This document shows positions 48,200-56,543 of a stretch of DNA of 64,000 nt, in pieces. The notes under the pieces are model-generated. The model made no database searches, had not been told where the DNA came from, and was given only the letters and a program-made list of their open reading frames with translations. The first letter of the stretch is position 1. Every line of letters starts with the position of its first letter. Made by a program: the position numbers and the translations under genes. The stretch is from Pseudomonas beijingensis (GTDB lineage Bacteria; Pseudomonadota; Gammaproteobacteria; Pseudomonadales; Pseudomonadaceae), in NCBI RefSeq assembly GCF_030687295.1, contig NZ_CP117425.1, positions 3,352,001 through 3,416,000 of the forward strand, written 5' to 3'.

Positions 48200-49131
48200 A
48201 TGAGTACTAAGAACACGATTGATCTCAAAGGTCTGGTACCGGCTCCAGTCACTCCGTTTACCCGCGATGGCAAGGTCGACTATGACGCGATTCAGAAGTT
48301 GGGTTCCTGGCTGGGTAGCTTTGATGGCGTCAAGGGCTTGGTGGTGTTGGGTCATGCGGGCGAGGGTACATTCCTGACCCAGGCCGAGCAGGCCTTGGTG
48401 ATTCAGAGCTTTAAGGAATCGGTGGGCGGGCGGATCCCGATCATCGCCGGTATTACCGGGGGAAGGCACCCAAGTGGCCGCCGAGGAAGCCCAGCGCGCC
48501 GTCGATGCGGGTGCCAGTGCGGGCCTGGTTTATCCCTCCCATGGCTGGTTGCGTTTCGGTTACCAGAAGGGGGCCGCACAAGATCGCTACCGGGCGATTT
48601 ACGAGCACAGCGGTCTGCCTCTGATCCTGTTCCAATATCCAGACGTGACCAAGGCCACCTACGACCTGGAAACCCAGTTGGACATCGCCAGGCAGCCAGG
48701 GGTTTTCGCCATGAAGAACGGCGTGCGCAACATGCGCCGTTGGGACACTGAGATCCCGGTGGTACGTCGTGAGGTTCCGGACCTGCAGATTCTCACCTGC
48801 CACGACGAGTACCTGTTGCACACCATGTTCGATGTGGACGGGGCACTGGTGGGCTACGGCAGCCTGACGCCTGAGCCGTTGATCGAGTTGATTGCCGCCG
48901 GCAAGCGCAGGGACTATCCGGCCGCTCGTGCCATCCACGACAAATTGCTGCCAGTCACCCGCAACGTCTACCACCGTGGCTCCCACATGGAAGGCACCGT
49001 GGGCGCTCAAGCATGGCCTGGTGGCGCGCGGCATTCTGGACCACGCCACGGTGCGTTCGCCGTTGCTGCCGCTGGCGGAAGGTGCGGATCGCGAAATCGC
49101 CGACGCCTTGCGCTCCGCTGGTCTGATCTGA
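48200..49131 (+). pseudogene. DapA (dihydrodipicolinate synthase) family lyase/aldolase, frame interrupted twice as read (probable sequence error)
   Basis: One extra G in G5 at 48458-48462 and one extra G in GGG at 49001-49003 break the frame. Without them the protein is 309 residues, normal for the family. The Schiff-base Lys is in GVFAMKNGVRN, and the GxxGE motif reads GHAGEGTFL. The usual catalytic Tyr position (ILYNVP in DapA) reads ILFQYP, so this is a catabolic aldolase or dehydratase rather than lysine-pathway DapA. It sits between an MFS permease and an OprD porin. Substrate unknown. Confidence 0.82.
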
Positions 49132-49135
49132 CCCG

Positions 49136-49164
49136 AGGAGGGGCGCTAACCAGGCGCCCCTCCT
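49136..49164 (+). terminator. GC-rich hairpin after the DapA-family gene
   Basis: AGGAGGGGCGC and GCGCCCCTCCT pair over 11 bases around loop TAACCAG, five bases after the stop codon. No T run. It could end the message before the porin gene or stabilise it. Confidence 0.5.
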
Positions 49165-49337
49165 GCTGTGCCTGGCCGAACAAGGTTCCGTGATCTGGGG
49201 CCCTTTTTGCTCCATTCGCACCGACTGAAATATCCGATCCAATCTTCGATCAGCTCCATCCCTCCGGCGATTCGACAAGTCGTTTCCCGAGGGAGAGCAG
49301 ACCGCGTGTGCCCTTCAATAACAACAACAGGGGAATC

Positions 49338-50582
49338 ATGGTCGTGAAAACAATAACGCTGCGTCTCGCTGGCATTTTACTGTGCGTCGGCTTGCTGTCG
49401 CCTCGGGTGTTCGCCCAGGGTTTGGTTGACGACAGCAAGGCAACGCTGACCCTCAGAAACTTCTTCTTCGAACGTCATTTCACTGCGCCTGATGCCGCAC
49501 AAGGCCAGGCACGGGAGTGGACACAGAGCTTTATTTTCGATCTTCGATCCGGCTTTACCTCCGGTACCGTTGGCGTGGGTGCCGACGTATTGGGCAAGTA
49601 TGCCGTCAAGTTGGACGGCGGCGCCGGGCGTTACGGTGCGTTGTTATTACCTAAGGATGGTGATGGGGATCCGGCGGGTAGCTTCGGCCGGCTTGGAGTC
49701 GCCCTTAAAGCGAAAATTTCCGCCACCGAATTGAAAGTGGGTGAATGGATGCCCAACCTGCCGATTATCACCGCTGACGACTTCCGGGCGTTGCCACAAA
49801 CGTTCGAAGGGACGCAGTTGTCTTCGCAGGATGTGAAGTACTGGACGCTGTTCGCCGGGCAATTCAAAAAAACCAGCTTGCGTAATGATTCCTCCATGGA
49901 GGATCTGGCTTTCGGTAGCGCTCACAGCGACGCGTTCAACTATCTGGGGGCCGACTACCGTTCAGCGTCTAAAAACAGCACATTTCGTCTATGGAGTGGG
50001 CAGCTAAAGGACATCTATCAGCAGCACTATGTCGGTCTGAACCAGCGCTGGTCGTTATCCCCAAGCGTCACCTTGAACACGAACCTGGGTTATTTCTGGG
50101 GCAAGGACGACGGTGCAGCCAAGGCTGGCCGTTTGGATAATCGCACGGCGTCATTGATGATCGGCCTGGGCGTCGAGCAGCATACGTTCAGTCTTGGTTG
50201 GCAGCAGGTCAGCGGTGAGACGGGCTGGATGAGAGTCTCCGGTACTGGAGGTATCTACCTGGCGAACAATACGTTCAACCATGCCTTTGACAACCCGGGG
50301 GAGCGATCCTGGCAGTTGCGCTACGATCTGGATTTCGCCGGTTATGGCGTTCCGGGGTTGTCATTGATGACCCGTTATGTCCACGGCGACGACGTCAGGT
50401 TACAACGCGTCGAGGACGGTTCGGAGTGGGTGCGTGAGAGTGAGCTTGGGTATGTGGTGCAAAGCGGTCGACTAAAAAATCTGGCTTTGCGTTGGCGAAA
50501 TGCAAGTGTGCGCCGTGGATTCAATAGTGCGGATTACGATGAGAATCGTGTGATCATCAGTTATCCCTTGGGGATTCTTTAA
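49338..50582 (+). CDS. OprD family outer-membrane porin
   Basis: 414 residues from ATG 49338 with CAGGGGA upstream; the longer GTG frame from 49308 is rejected. A signal peptide (LRLAGILLCVGLLSPRVFAQ) is followed by the OprD start GLVDDSKATLTLRNFFFERHF and a beta-barrel with alternating polar/aromatic strands, GVGADVLGKYAVKLDGG and an end LALRWRNASVRRGFNS. OprD-type porins allow selective entry of basic amino acids or organic acids. In this cluster it probably admits the compound handled by the permease and enzymes upstream. Confidence 0.92.
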   Translation: MVVKTITLRLAGILLCVGLLSPRVFAQGLVDDSKATLTLRNFFFERHFTAPDAAQGQAREWTQSFIFDLRSGFTSGTVGVGADVLGKYAVKLDGGAGRYGALLLPKDGDGDPAGSFGRLGVALKAKISATELKVGEWMPNLPIITADDFRALPQTFEGTQLSSQDVKYWTLFAGQFKKTSLRNDSSMEDLAFGSAHSDAFNYLGADYRSASKNSTFRLWSGQLKDIYQQHYVGLNQRWSLSPSVTLNTNLGYFWGKDDGAAKAGRLDNRTASLMIGLGVEQHTFSLGWQQVSGETGWMRVSGTGGIYLANNTFNHAFDNPGERSWQLRYDLDFAGYGVPGLSLMTRYVHGDDVRLQRVEDGSEWVRESELGYVVQSGRLKNLALRWRNASVRRGFNSADYDENRVIISYPLGIL

Positions 50583-50584
50583 GA

Positions 50585-52594
50585 TCATTTGCTCTGAGCG
50601 ATTCCCCGATAATGCGCTTCATCAACTTCGGTCAGGGTCGCATAACCGTCGTAGTGGTAGATTCGGTGCCTGTCTCGGGCATAGCGGTCCGTCAGGAATT
50701 CGAAGCTGGCCAGGTCGATACGCTTGGCGCTCAGCGGGCGTCGGTGGCAGAACAACTTGCGCGTGCCCAGTTGCAGGAAATCGGGATGGGGCACGCGGAC
50801 TTCATCGGGGTCGAACACCACATCCAACGGTTTGCCTTCCGAGAAGATCAGGGTAGGGCTGACGGCATAGGTGCCGAGAATGCGGGTCTCAGAGGGGGGT
50901 AGCCGTTTTTTCGCCTCGCCGTAGTAATACAGCGCATCCCGATCCTTGGCCCAACCATGCCCACAGGACTCGAAAGTGGCCGCGTGGGCCTTACGAATCG
51001 GTTCGGGGGGATGATAGAAAACCCGGTGGCAGAACACGGTTTTGCCGTCTGTCAGGTAGGGCGACCCGAGTGAGCGGAAGTGCTCCGCGGGTTCTTGGGA
51101 AAACCGTTCGGGCACTTCCGTTTGCGCGTTATGAAACGGGATCAGATACAAGCCCTGGGCATCGCCGCACAGGTGCGTGTCGAGCAATCTGAAACTCGCT
51201 GCGTCCAGCCCGTTGATCACGCGTCCATGGAAATACACTTGGTCGCCCAGTTCAAAACCGAGACCGATGGCCCGTAACGGCAGCGTTTCCGTGTGCGTTT
51301 GCGCGGCCTCAGTCGTTGTCTGCAAACGGTGCCACCAATAACCTTCCAACTGCGGATGGGCTTCGAAGTAAGGAGCCCACGCCTTTTGCATGGCCGCATC
51401 GATGATGCCGCCAGAGCCCAGTGGGCCGTGCTTGTCACCTGCCAGCACAGGGGAGTAATCCTGGTCATTGCGACAAAGCTGGGTCACGACGAAGCTTTCC
51501 GCGTCGACATCGAGGCGTTTCTGGCGCCTGTAGACGTGCTGGTGATCACGGTAATAGTCGAAACCCAAGTGGCGAAAACTCGGGCCATGGGCGTCACGCA
51601 AGCGGGTCCCGGCGGCGTAGACGAAACTGTCGTCCACGGCAAAATAGTCATCCTCGTATTCAGCGGCGCTGACCACGCGGCCGTACTCATCGAACGCCGG
51701 CTGCCTGCACTTGAGCAGGTGGAAATCGCCAACGTAGCGGATGGTCTTGCCAGTCAGGTAATAGGCGCGTTGCTTGTCCTTGGCGTAGCGTTCGTTAAGC
51801 ACGGTGAAGGTCGCCAAGTCGGCATTGTCGATGCGGTAGAAGTATTCATAGGAAATGCTCGAACCTTGCTGTGCTTGCACGATGATCGACTGCCCATCGG
51901 TGCCCCAGCGATGGGCGAGCATCTGGAAGTCGTCCGGATTTGCGACCGGCAGCGGCGTGCCGTCCTTCTGGTGCAGGGGCTTGAAGCCCTTGTAGACCTG
52001 ATCGTCGATCACTCGATAGGACGGATGGTTGCAATACCGCACCCGCGCCGTGGCGCTGGCGATAAATTGCCCCTGCAAAAAGATATTGACCCCGTCGCTG
52101 AACAGGGCGGACGCTGAAGTTACCGAGGCGGGGGACGATGTCAGCAGGGTCAGGCTGTCGGGGCGTGCCTCGGGAATTTGGCTGATCGCGTACTCGCCGA
52201 ACCAATAGGCGCCGGTTGCGTCACGCCAGTACTGGTGGCCGAGGTTTTCCAGGCCTTTGTCGAACCGAAACGGCAGGGCCTGAAGCGCGTGGTAGCCATG
52301 GCGCTCCCGGTAGGCCGGAAGCAGGTAGTAATCACGCAGGGCGTCGCGCAGGACCCAAGGGTTTCGTCGATGCCGCCACACCGGCTGACCGGCCAGCAAG
52401 GGCGAGGACGGATAATGCCCAGCGCTGGCAGCTTGGGCTAACTCGTCGGGTCGTGCGCCTTCAGGGTTGAGCATGATGTACACATCAGGCACTTGCCCGT
52501 CGCCCAGCAGCCGACCTTCCATGAACGCGAAGCCTTGATGCCATTCAAGCTGCAGCGGTTCCCAGTCAGCAATAGCCGTGTCTCTGTCTGTCAT
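50585..52594 (-). CDS. DKNYY domain-containing protein
   Basis: 669 residues, no signal peptide. It contains many DKNYY-type repeats, each with a Tyr-rich turn: ERYAKDKQRAYYLTGKTI, GHGWAKDRDALYYYGEAKK, DRYARDRHRIYHYDGY, and similar units between. The family is known only as a repeated domain; function is unknown to me. Length is larger than most small DKNYY proteins. Its stop lies two bases from the end of the convergent oprD gene. The C-terminal end of the gene is free of other overlaps; upstream lies the orphan parD-like gene. Confidence 0.78.
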   Translation of the reverse strand: MTDRDTAIADWEPLQLEWHQGFAFMEGRLLGDGQVPDVYIMLNPEGARPDELAQAASAGHYPSSPLLAGQPVWRHRRNPWVLRDALRDYYLLPAYRERHGYHALQALPFRFDKGLENLGHQYWRDATGAYWFGEYAISQIPEARPDSLTLLTSSPASVTSASALFSDGVNIFLQGQFIASATARVRYCNHPSYRVIDDQVYKGFKPLHQKDGTPLPVANPDDFQMLAHRWGTDGQSIIVQAQQGSSISYEYFYRIDNADLATFTVLNERYAKDKQRAYYLTGKTIRYVGDFHLLKCRQPAFDEYGRVVSAAEYEDDYFAVDDSFVYAAGTRLRDAHGPSFRHLGFDYYRDHQHVYRRQKRLDVDAESFVVTQLCRNDQDYSPVLAGDKHGPLGSGGIIDAAMQKAWAPYFEAHPQLEGYWWHRLQTTTEAAQTHTETLPLRAIGLGFELGDQVYFHGRVINGLDAASFRLLDTHLCGDAQGLYLIPFHNAQTEVPERFSQEPAEHFRSLGSPYLTDGKTVFCHRVFYHPPEPIRKAHAATFESCGHGWAKDRDALYYYGEAKKRLPPSETRILGTYAVSPTLIFSEGKPLDVVFDPDEVRVPHPDFLQLGTRKLFCHRRPLSAKRIDLASFEFLTDRYARDRHRIYHYDGYATLTEVDEAHYRGIAQSK

Positions 52595-52719
52595 GTCGAT
52601 GCGACCGGAGCGTTTGATGGTTGGCCAAGGACTACAAGTTTTGCCGCGAACTCGACACCTGGCGAGGCAGGCTCGAGGGTGTTAGGTTCGACAAATGTTT
52701 GTCAAAAGCAGTCGAAGCC

Positions 52720-52992
52720 ATGACTACCCCGAACATCACCCTGCCGGACGTTCTCAGATCCTTCATAGACGATCAGGTTAGGCAGCGAGGCTACAGTACC
52801 CGTAGTGAATATGTACGGGAACTGATTCGCAAGGATCAGAATCGGCAGCACCAGCGTGGCTTGGTATTGGACGGGGCCGAGTCGGCTCCCACTGTTCCAG
52901 TGAATGGCGACTACTTTGAATCCCTACGGGCCAAAGTAAGGGTGAGGATGAGGTCCGCGAACTTACAGAGCCAAACCCCGTTAAGCCTGTAG
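52720..52992 (+). CDS. ParD-like type II antitoxin (ribbon-helix-helix), orphan
   Basis: 90 residues from ATG 52720. The N-terminal RHH domain ITLPDVLRSFIDDQVRQRGYSTRSEYVRELIRKDQ is typical ParD/CopG. The tail GDYFESLRAKVRVR begins like ParD (which normally ends shortly after RLRxR) but runs on into unrelated residues RSANLQSQTPLSL. No ParE toxin gene follows; a REP element begins eight bases after the stop. It is therefore an orphan or decayed module; whether the antitoxin still functions is unknown. Confidence 0.72.
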   Translation: MTTPNITLPDVLRSFIDDQVRQRGYSTRSEYVRELIRKDQNRQHQRGLVLDGAESAPTVPVNGDYFESLRAKVRVRMRSANLQSQTPLSL

Positions 52993-52999
52993 CAGCCGT

Positions 53000-53096
53000 G
53001 TAGGAGCTGACGAGTGCAACGAGGCTGCGATCTTTCCCTAGCCACTTGAGTCCCAAGCGAAAGATCAAAAAATCGCAGGCTTCGCCACCTCCTACA
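53000..53096. repeat. REP inverted pair, third family (TGTAGGAGCTG..GCTGCGATCTTT)
   Basis: The left arm GTGTAGGAGCTGACGAGTGC with GAGGCTGCGATCTTTCCC and the right arm AAAGATC, AATCGCAGGCTTCG, CCTCCTACA are inverted. This REP family differs from the two common ones in this window and occurs here just once. Confidence 0.75.
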
Positions 53097-53126
53097 GAGC
53101 CGAGCCAAAGACCGCCGCTGCCACGT

Positions 53127-53213
53127 TCAAAAAATGAACTTGAACAGCGCAATCACCACTATCAGGCCAATCAGGAAAATGATACCTACGGTGCCGCCAA
53201 GGAATTTCAACAT
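53127..53213 (-). CDS. 28-residue hydrophobic membrane protein
   Basis: ATG 53211-53213, stop TGA 53127-53129. The peptide begins MLKFLGGTVGIIFLIGLIVV and ends IALFKFIF: one membrane helix flanked by Lys residues, with few other charges. GATGAGAG lies eight or so bases upstream as a possible ribosome site. It is too short for standard gene calling but has a clean start, stop and helix. A single-span small protein of unknown role; could be a small membrane regulator or toxin-like peptide. Confidence 0.5.
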   Translation of the reverse strand: MLKFLGGTVGIIFLIGLIVVIALFKFIF

Positions 53214-53294
53214 AATCACGCTCTCATCGGATGGGCTTAATCGTCTAGACCGCCACCGATAACGCTCGTTTCGTTGAATATTCATTCGTGGTGA

Positions 53295-53558
53295 TCAATG
53301 AACCGCAAAGGACCTTGGCACTGGCACATGCTCGAATTTTGAAATGGTCTTGATCCAGTAGCGGCGATAGTCCGTCTGGTCCGGTGCCAATGGTTTGTGG
53401 CTGGACCATGGATGTTTTTCCTTCAGGCTGGCGCGGTACGCCTCCCATTCTTTCTGCTCGGCCACTTCCCGGGCCTTGCTCCGGTCATCGAACCAGCCCA
53501 GCACGTAAGCTTCGCCCTGATCCGTGCCGTGCGCTATCAGCAAATAAATCTCTGTCAT
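53295..53558 (-). CDS. Small conserved hypothetical protein
   Basis: 87 residues from ATG 53556-53558. Soluble, with many aromatic residues (IYLLIAHGTDQGEAYVLGWFDDRSKAREVAEQKEWEAYR in parts, then YRRYWIKTISKFEHVPVP). No signal or known motif. The pattern of a beta strand, a Lys/Glu helix and a final strand hints at a small alpha/beta fold. The ribosome site is weak. Family not recognised. Downstream of a TetR gene but with its own gap of 133 bases. Confidence 0.55.
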   Translation of the reverse strand: MTEIYLLIAHGTDQGEAYVLGWFDDRSKAREVAEQKEWEAYRASLKEKHPWSSHKPLAPDQTDYRRYWIKTISKFEHVPVPRSFAVH

Positions 53559-53691
53559 AACTGACCTACCGTTCCGTCCTGCGCCCCAGTGGCGGGGTCT
53601 TATCCTGGGTATCGGCCGTGTTTGGCTGTTTTTGAGATTTATTGATAAGTGGCGAGTATGGCGGGATCGGGAAAAACGCAGGACGAATGGC

Positions 53692-54312
53692 TCACTCGCC
53701 GGCGCCAACGGCGCGCCAGGCGGCCTCGGCCAATTGCTGCCGGTAGGCTTCAGGGTTGCGTTTGACGCGGGCAGAGAGCCAGGCACGGCAGTAGCTCTCC
53801 GCAGAACCGATGATCAGTGACGGGATCAGCTCAAAAGGCAGGTCCTGCAAATCCTGCTGGTGGGCCGGGTCGCTGAACCATTTCTTGAGTGCGGCGTTCC
53901 TGGCCAGATTCGCCTCGGCGAGCCGTTCGTTGAAGCTGCTGCGCGCCACTGCAAAGCGCGCCTGGTACTGGAATCGTGCCCAGTCGGGTTGGCTGACCAC
54001 CCAATCCACGTAGCTAAACACCAGGGCATGCACCCATTCGCGGGTCGACGTGACAGCGCCAAGGTAGCTGTCCCTGAGCCGCGCCTGATCATCCAGGGCT
54101 GTCATGTATAACGCCGCGACCAAGCCTTCCTTGTTCTCGAAATGGTGATAAATGGCCCCCACGCTCATCTGGCTTTCGGCACGGATGATGTCGATGGTGG
54201 TTGCTTCTATGCCCTGTTGATTGAACAGCGCCAGGGCACATCGGAGGATGTGCCGCTTGGACTCGGCACGACGCCCTGGGTAGCAGCGCTCGAGGAGATC
54301 GACAGGTTCCAT
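53692..54312 (-). CDS. TetR family transcriptional regulator
   Basis: 206 residues. HTH domain AESKRHILRCALALFNQQGIEATTIDIIRAESQMSVGAIYHHFENKEGLVAALY; the C-terminal helical domain is effector-binding. It is divergent from the hotdog thioesterase gene, and three phased 18-base operator copies lie between them (54389-54441). It most likely represses that gene and itself. TetR relatives beside acyl-CoA thioesterase-like genes often sense acyl compounds; that is inference. Confidence 0.88.
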   Translation of the reverse strand: MEPVDLLERCYPGRRAESKRHILRCALALFNQQGIEATTIDIIRAESQMSVGAIYHHFENKEGLVAALYMTALDDQARLRDSYLGAVTSTREWVHALVFSYVDWVVSQPDWARFQYQARFAVARSSFNERLAEANLARNAALKKWFSDPAHQQDLQDLPFELIPSLIIGSAESYCRAWLSARVKRNPEAYRQQLAEAAWRAVGAGE

Positions 54313-54370
54313 TTTTCGGCCCAGTCAAAAAGGGGCCATGGTAATTGAAACGCAGACTCGACACGAGCGA

Positions 54371-54441
54371 TTGACAGGGTGGACATATACAGAATAATGT
54401 TCTGTAACAGAGTAGTATTCTGTAAAAGAGTAATATTCTGT
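54371..54441. promoter_or_regulatory. Promoter overlapped by three phased palindromic operators
   Basis: Three 13-base copies of AGARTARTRTTCT start at 54391, 54409 and 54427, exactly 18 bases apart. The first extends to ACAGAA...TTCTGT. A -35 TTGACA (54371-54376) and -10 AATAAT (54393-54398) with 16-base spacing overlap the first copy. The layout fits cooperative TetR binding between the divergent genes. Confidence 0.72.
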
Positions 54442-54474
54442 TCATGACTTCAGCCACCTGACCCGAGATACCCC

Positions 54475-54915
54475 ATGAGCCAGACTCTCAGCATGTACCA
54501 AAGCGTTGGTCCGTCCGCCTTCAGCAATATGGCCTGCCAGATGGCACCGTACTTCGGCACCATCAACCCGGAAATTTCGGTGTTGGCACCCGGGCGCGGT
54601 GAAGTGAGGGTGCCGTTTCGCAAGGAAATCACCAATCACCTGGCGTCCGTTCACGCGATCGCGCTGTGCAACGCGGCAGAACTGGCGGGCGGCATGATGA
54701 CCGAGGTGTCCATCCCCAGTGGTGCCCGCTGGATCCCTAAGGGCATGACCGTCGAATACCTGGCCAAGGCCAAGACATCTATCCACGCCATTGCCGACGG
54801 TAGCGACATCGATTGGCAGACCTCGGGGGACAAGGTTGTCCCGGTCGAGATCTTCGACGAGGGTGGTGTGAAGGTCTTCACGGCGCGCATCACCATGAAC
54901 GTGAAAGTCGGCTAG
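54475..54915 (+). CDS. DUF4442/hotdog-fold thioesterase-like protein
   Basis: 146 residues from ATG 54475. PaaI-like hotdog features: GRGEVRVPFRKEITNHLASVHAIALCNAAELAGG (the HALCNAAE helix), then SGARWIPKGMTVEYLAKAKTS and TARITMNVKVG. Such proteins hydrolyse acyl-CoA thioesters or serve as related enzymes; the substrate is unknown. It is divergent from the TetR gene and lies behind the triple operator. No ribosome site is strong (CCCGAGAT). Followed by a region with only gene remnants. Confidence 0.8.
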   Translation: MSQTLSMYQSVGPSAFSNMACQMAPYFGTINPEISVLAPGRGEVRVPFRKEITNHLASVHAIALCNAAELAGGMMTEVSIPSGARWIPKGMTVEYLAKAKTSIHAIADGSDIDWQTSGDKVVPVEIFDEGGVKVFTARITMNVKVG

Positions 54916-54985
54916 GTCGCCCGGTCCATCAAGCGTCGACCGTTTCCCCAGCCACTGACGGAAGCGGCTGACGCTTGAGGCAAGG

Positions 54986-55440
54986 CTAAAGATCGAGAAC
55001 CAAATCAGAAGTGGGCTTGCTGCAGCACAGCAAGCGCAGGCCTTTGTCGATTTCCCGTTGCCTGATGCCGCCGTTGTGGTTCATCTCCACCGTACCCTGG
55101 AGCAGGACGGTCTTGCAGGTGCCACAAACACCCTGGCTGCAGGAGGAGGGCGGGCTTTCTTGGTGGCAGACAGCGCGGTCTGATTGGTGCACAAACACGA
55201 TGTCAAGATTGCCGACCATGTCGCGGGCGGCCCGGGTCATCGACATCATGGGCGTTACGCCGGAACCGGCCGACAGGTACAACAACCGCAACCACCCGGG
55301 CACGGGATTGGATGGCTGACCCAATCGCACGGCAGGCTTGAAGTGCTGTTATCGCTTGGCGATGCATTACCTGGCGGGGCTAGGTTCTGTCCTGGCTCGA
55401 GCATCGATGGCCTCGCTTCAAATGGTTGATATCCGTGGGC
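54986..55440 (-). pseudogene. Remnant of a ferredoxin reductase-type oxidoreductase (GbcB/Hcr-like)
   Basis: 54986-55330 translates LLYLSAGSGVTPMMSMTR (the NAD-binding core of ferredoxin reductases) and, after a short DIVFVHQSDR, jumps straight to CSQGVCGTCKTVLLQG, VEMNHNGGI and LRLLCCSKP, the C-terminal plant-type 2Fe-2S domain. About 100 residues normally between them are missing. Upstream to 55440, fragments such as LEPGQNL in another frame may be the FAD domain. No start codon with a site. It is a decayed gene. The stretch 55441-55766 shows no gene I can support. Confidence 0.65.
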
Positions 55441-55766
55441 CAAGGGTTCAAGCGGCACAGAGCGCCTGCACGATGAACTCGCGTTGGCCGTTATCTGGAT
55501 TTGGGCAGTGGATGACAGATGAGCGGTATGACAAAGGCAGTCGTTCCGGCATTCTTTGGCCGGATGGCGAAGTTCTTTCGGCGGTGTTCAGCAAAAAAAT
55601 CATAATGGCGGCTCGTTGTTGTTTTAGAGTCCTTGCCTCTTGGAGATACAACCAAGCGCGCCTCACGGAGATGTTGTTTCATGCCTGCGTCCGGCTTGTT
55701 CGACTGGAACGGTGGTCGGGCTCCATACTGCTGGTCTTTAAGCGCTGAGGACTGTCGGGTCAATGA

Positions 55767-55786
55767 AATGTACTCATGTGTACATT
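55767..55786. promoter_or_regulatory. Palindromic operator upstream of the TetR/ProC-like operon
   Basis: AATGTAC, six-base spacer TCATGT, GTACATT: a 7-bp perfect inverted repeat 52 bases before the TetR ATG. A further half site GGTACATT lies near 55799. A likely autoregulatory TetR site. Confidence 0.55.
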
Positions 55787-55838
55787 AAGAGATCATCAGG
55801 GTACATTTCTATCACGTATTCGAAGACGGAGGCGCACG

Positions 55839-56543
55839 ATGCCGCAGGTAGGGAAGGCCCGTAGTAAGGCCCAGGACGCGGGCTGGCGAGGCTCGCCGGA
55901 GGGTTGGCTGGAAGCCGCCTACGAGGCCCTGAAGGAGTCGGGCATCGATGCGGTCCGGGTCATGCCACTGGCCAAGCGCCTGGGTTTGTCACGCACCAGC
56001 TTCTACTGGTTTTTCGAGGACCGCGAGCAACTGCTGGCTGCGTTGCTGTCGCGTTGGCGGGAGACCAACACGGGGGGGTTGATACGGCAAAGTGAAAGCT
56101 ATGCCGAGAGCATTTCCGAGGCGATCCTGAATGTGTTCGAGTGCTGGCTCAACCCGCAGCTGTTCGACTCGCAGTTTGAGTTCGCCGTGCGCAGTTGGGC
56201 GCTTCAGTCCGCTGAAGTGGCCCAGGAGGTGGCGGTGGTGGACGAGCAGCGAATGAACGCCCTGGCGAACATGTTCAAGCGCTTTGGCTACGACAACCAG
56301 GGGGCTGATACACGGGCCCGAACGATCTACCTGACGCAGATCGGCTACATTACCATGAACACGACTGAGTTGATCACCGTGCGCTTCCAGCGCATCCCGC
56401 ATTACGTGAGCATCTTCACCGGCAAAGTCCCCAAGCAGCGTGAGCTGGATCGTTTCTACGGGAAGTTCGGCTATGCCGAAAAAGAATCCGGGGTCTTTGT
56501 GCCCTTGACCGACACGTTCGAAAGCAACGGCGATGATCACTGA
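55839..56543 (+). CDS. TetR family transcriptional regulator
   Basis: 234 residues from ATG 55839, which has GGAGG seven bases upstream; the frame from 55776 overlaps the operator and is rejected. HTH: WLEAAYEALKESGIDAVRVMPLAKRLGLSRTSFYWFFEDREQLLAALL. The C-terminal part is helical and has no metal or known ligand motif. It overlaps the following ProC-like gene by 11 bases, so the two are co-translated. A palindrome at 55767-55786 is a probable own operator. Confidence 0.85.
   Translation: MPQVGKARSKAQDAGWRGSPEGWLEAAYEALKESGIDAVRVMPLAKRLGLSRTSFYWFFEDREQLLAALLSRWRETNTGGLIRQSESYAESISEAILNVFECWLNPQLFDSQFEFAVRSWALQSAEVAQEVAVVDEQRMNALANMFKRFGYDNQGADTRARTIYLTQIGYITMNTTELITVRFQRIPHYVSIFTGKVPKQRELDRFYGKFGYAEKESGVFVPLTDTFESNGDDH

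Noticed and set aside
55338..55748. Possible 136-residue gene on the plus strand
   Set aside because: No ribosome site, no motif and unusual composition; overlaps the reductase relic.
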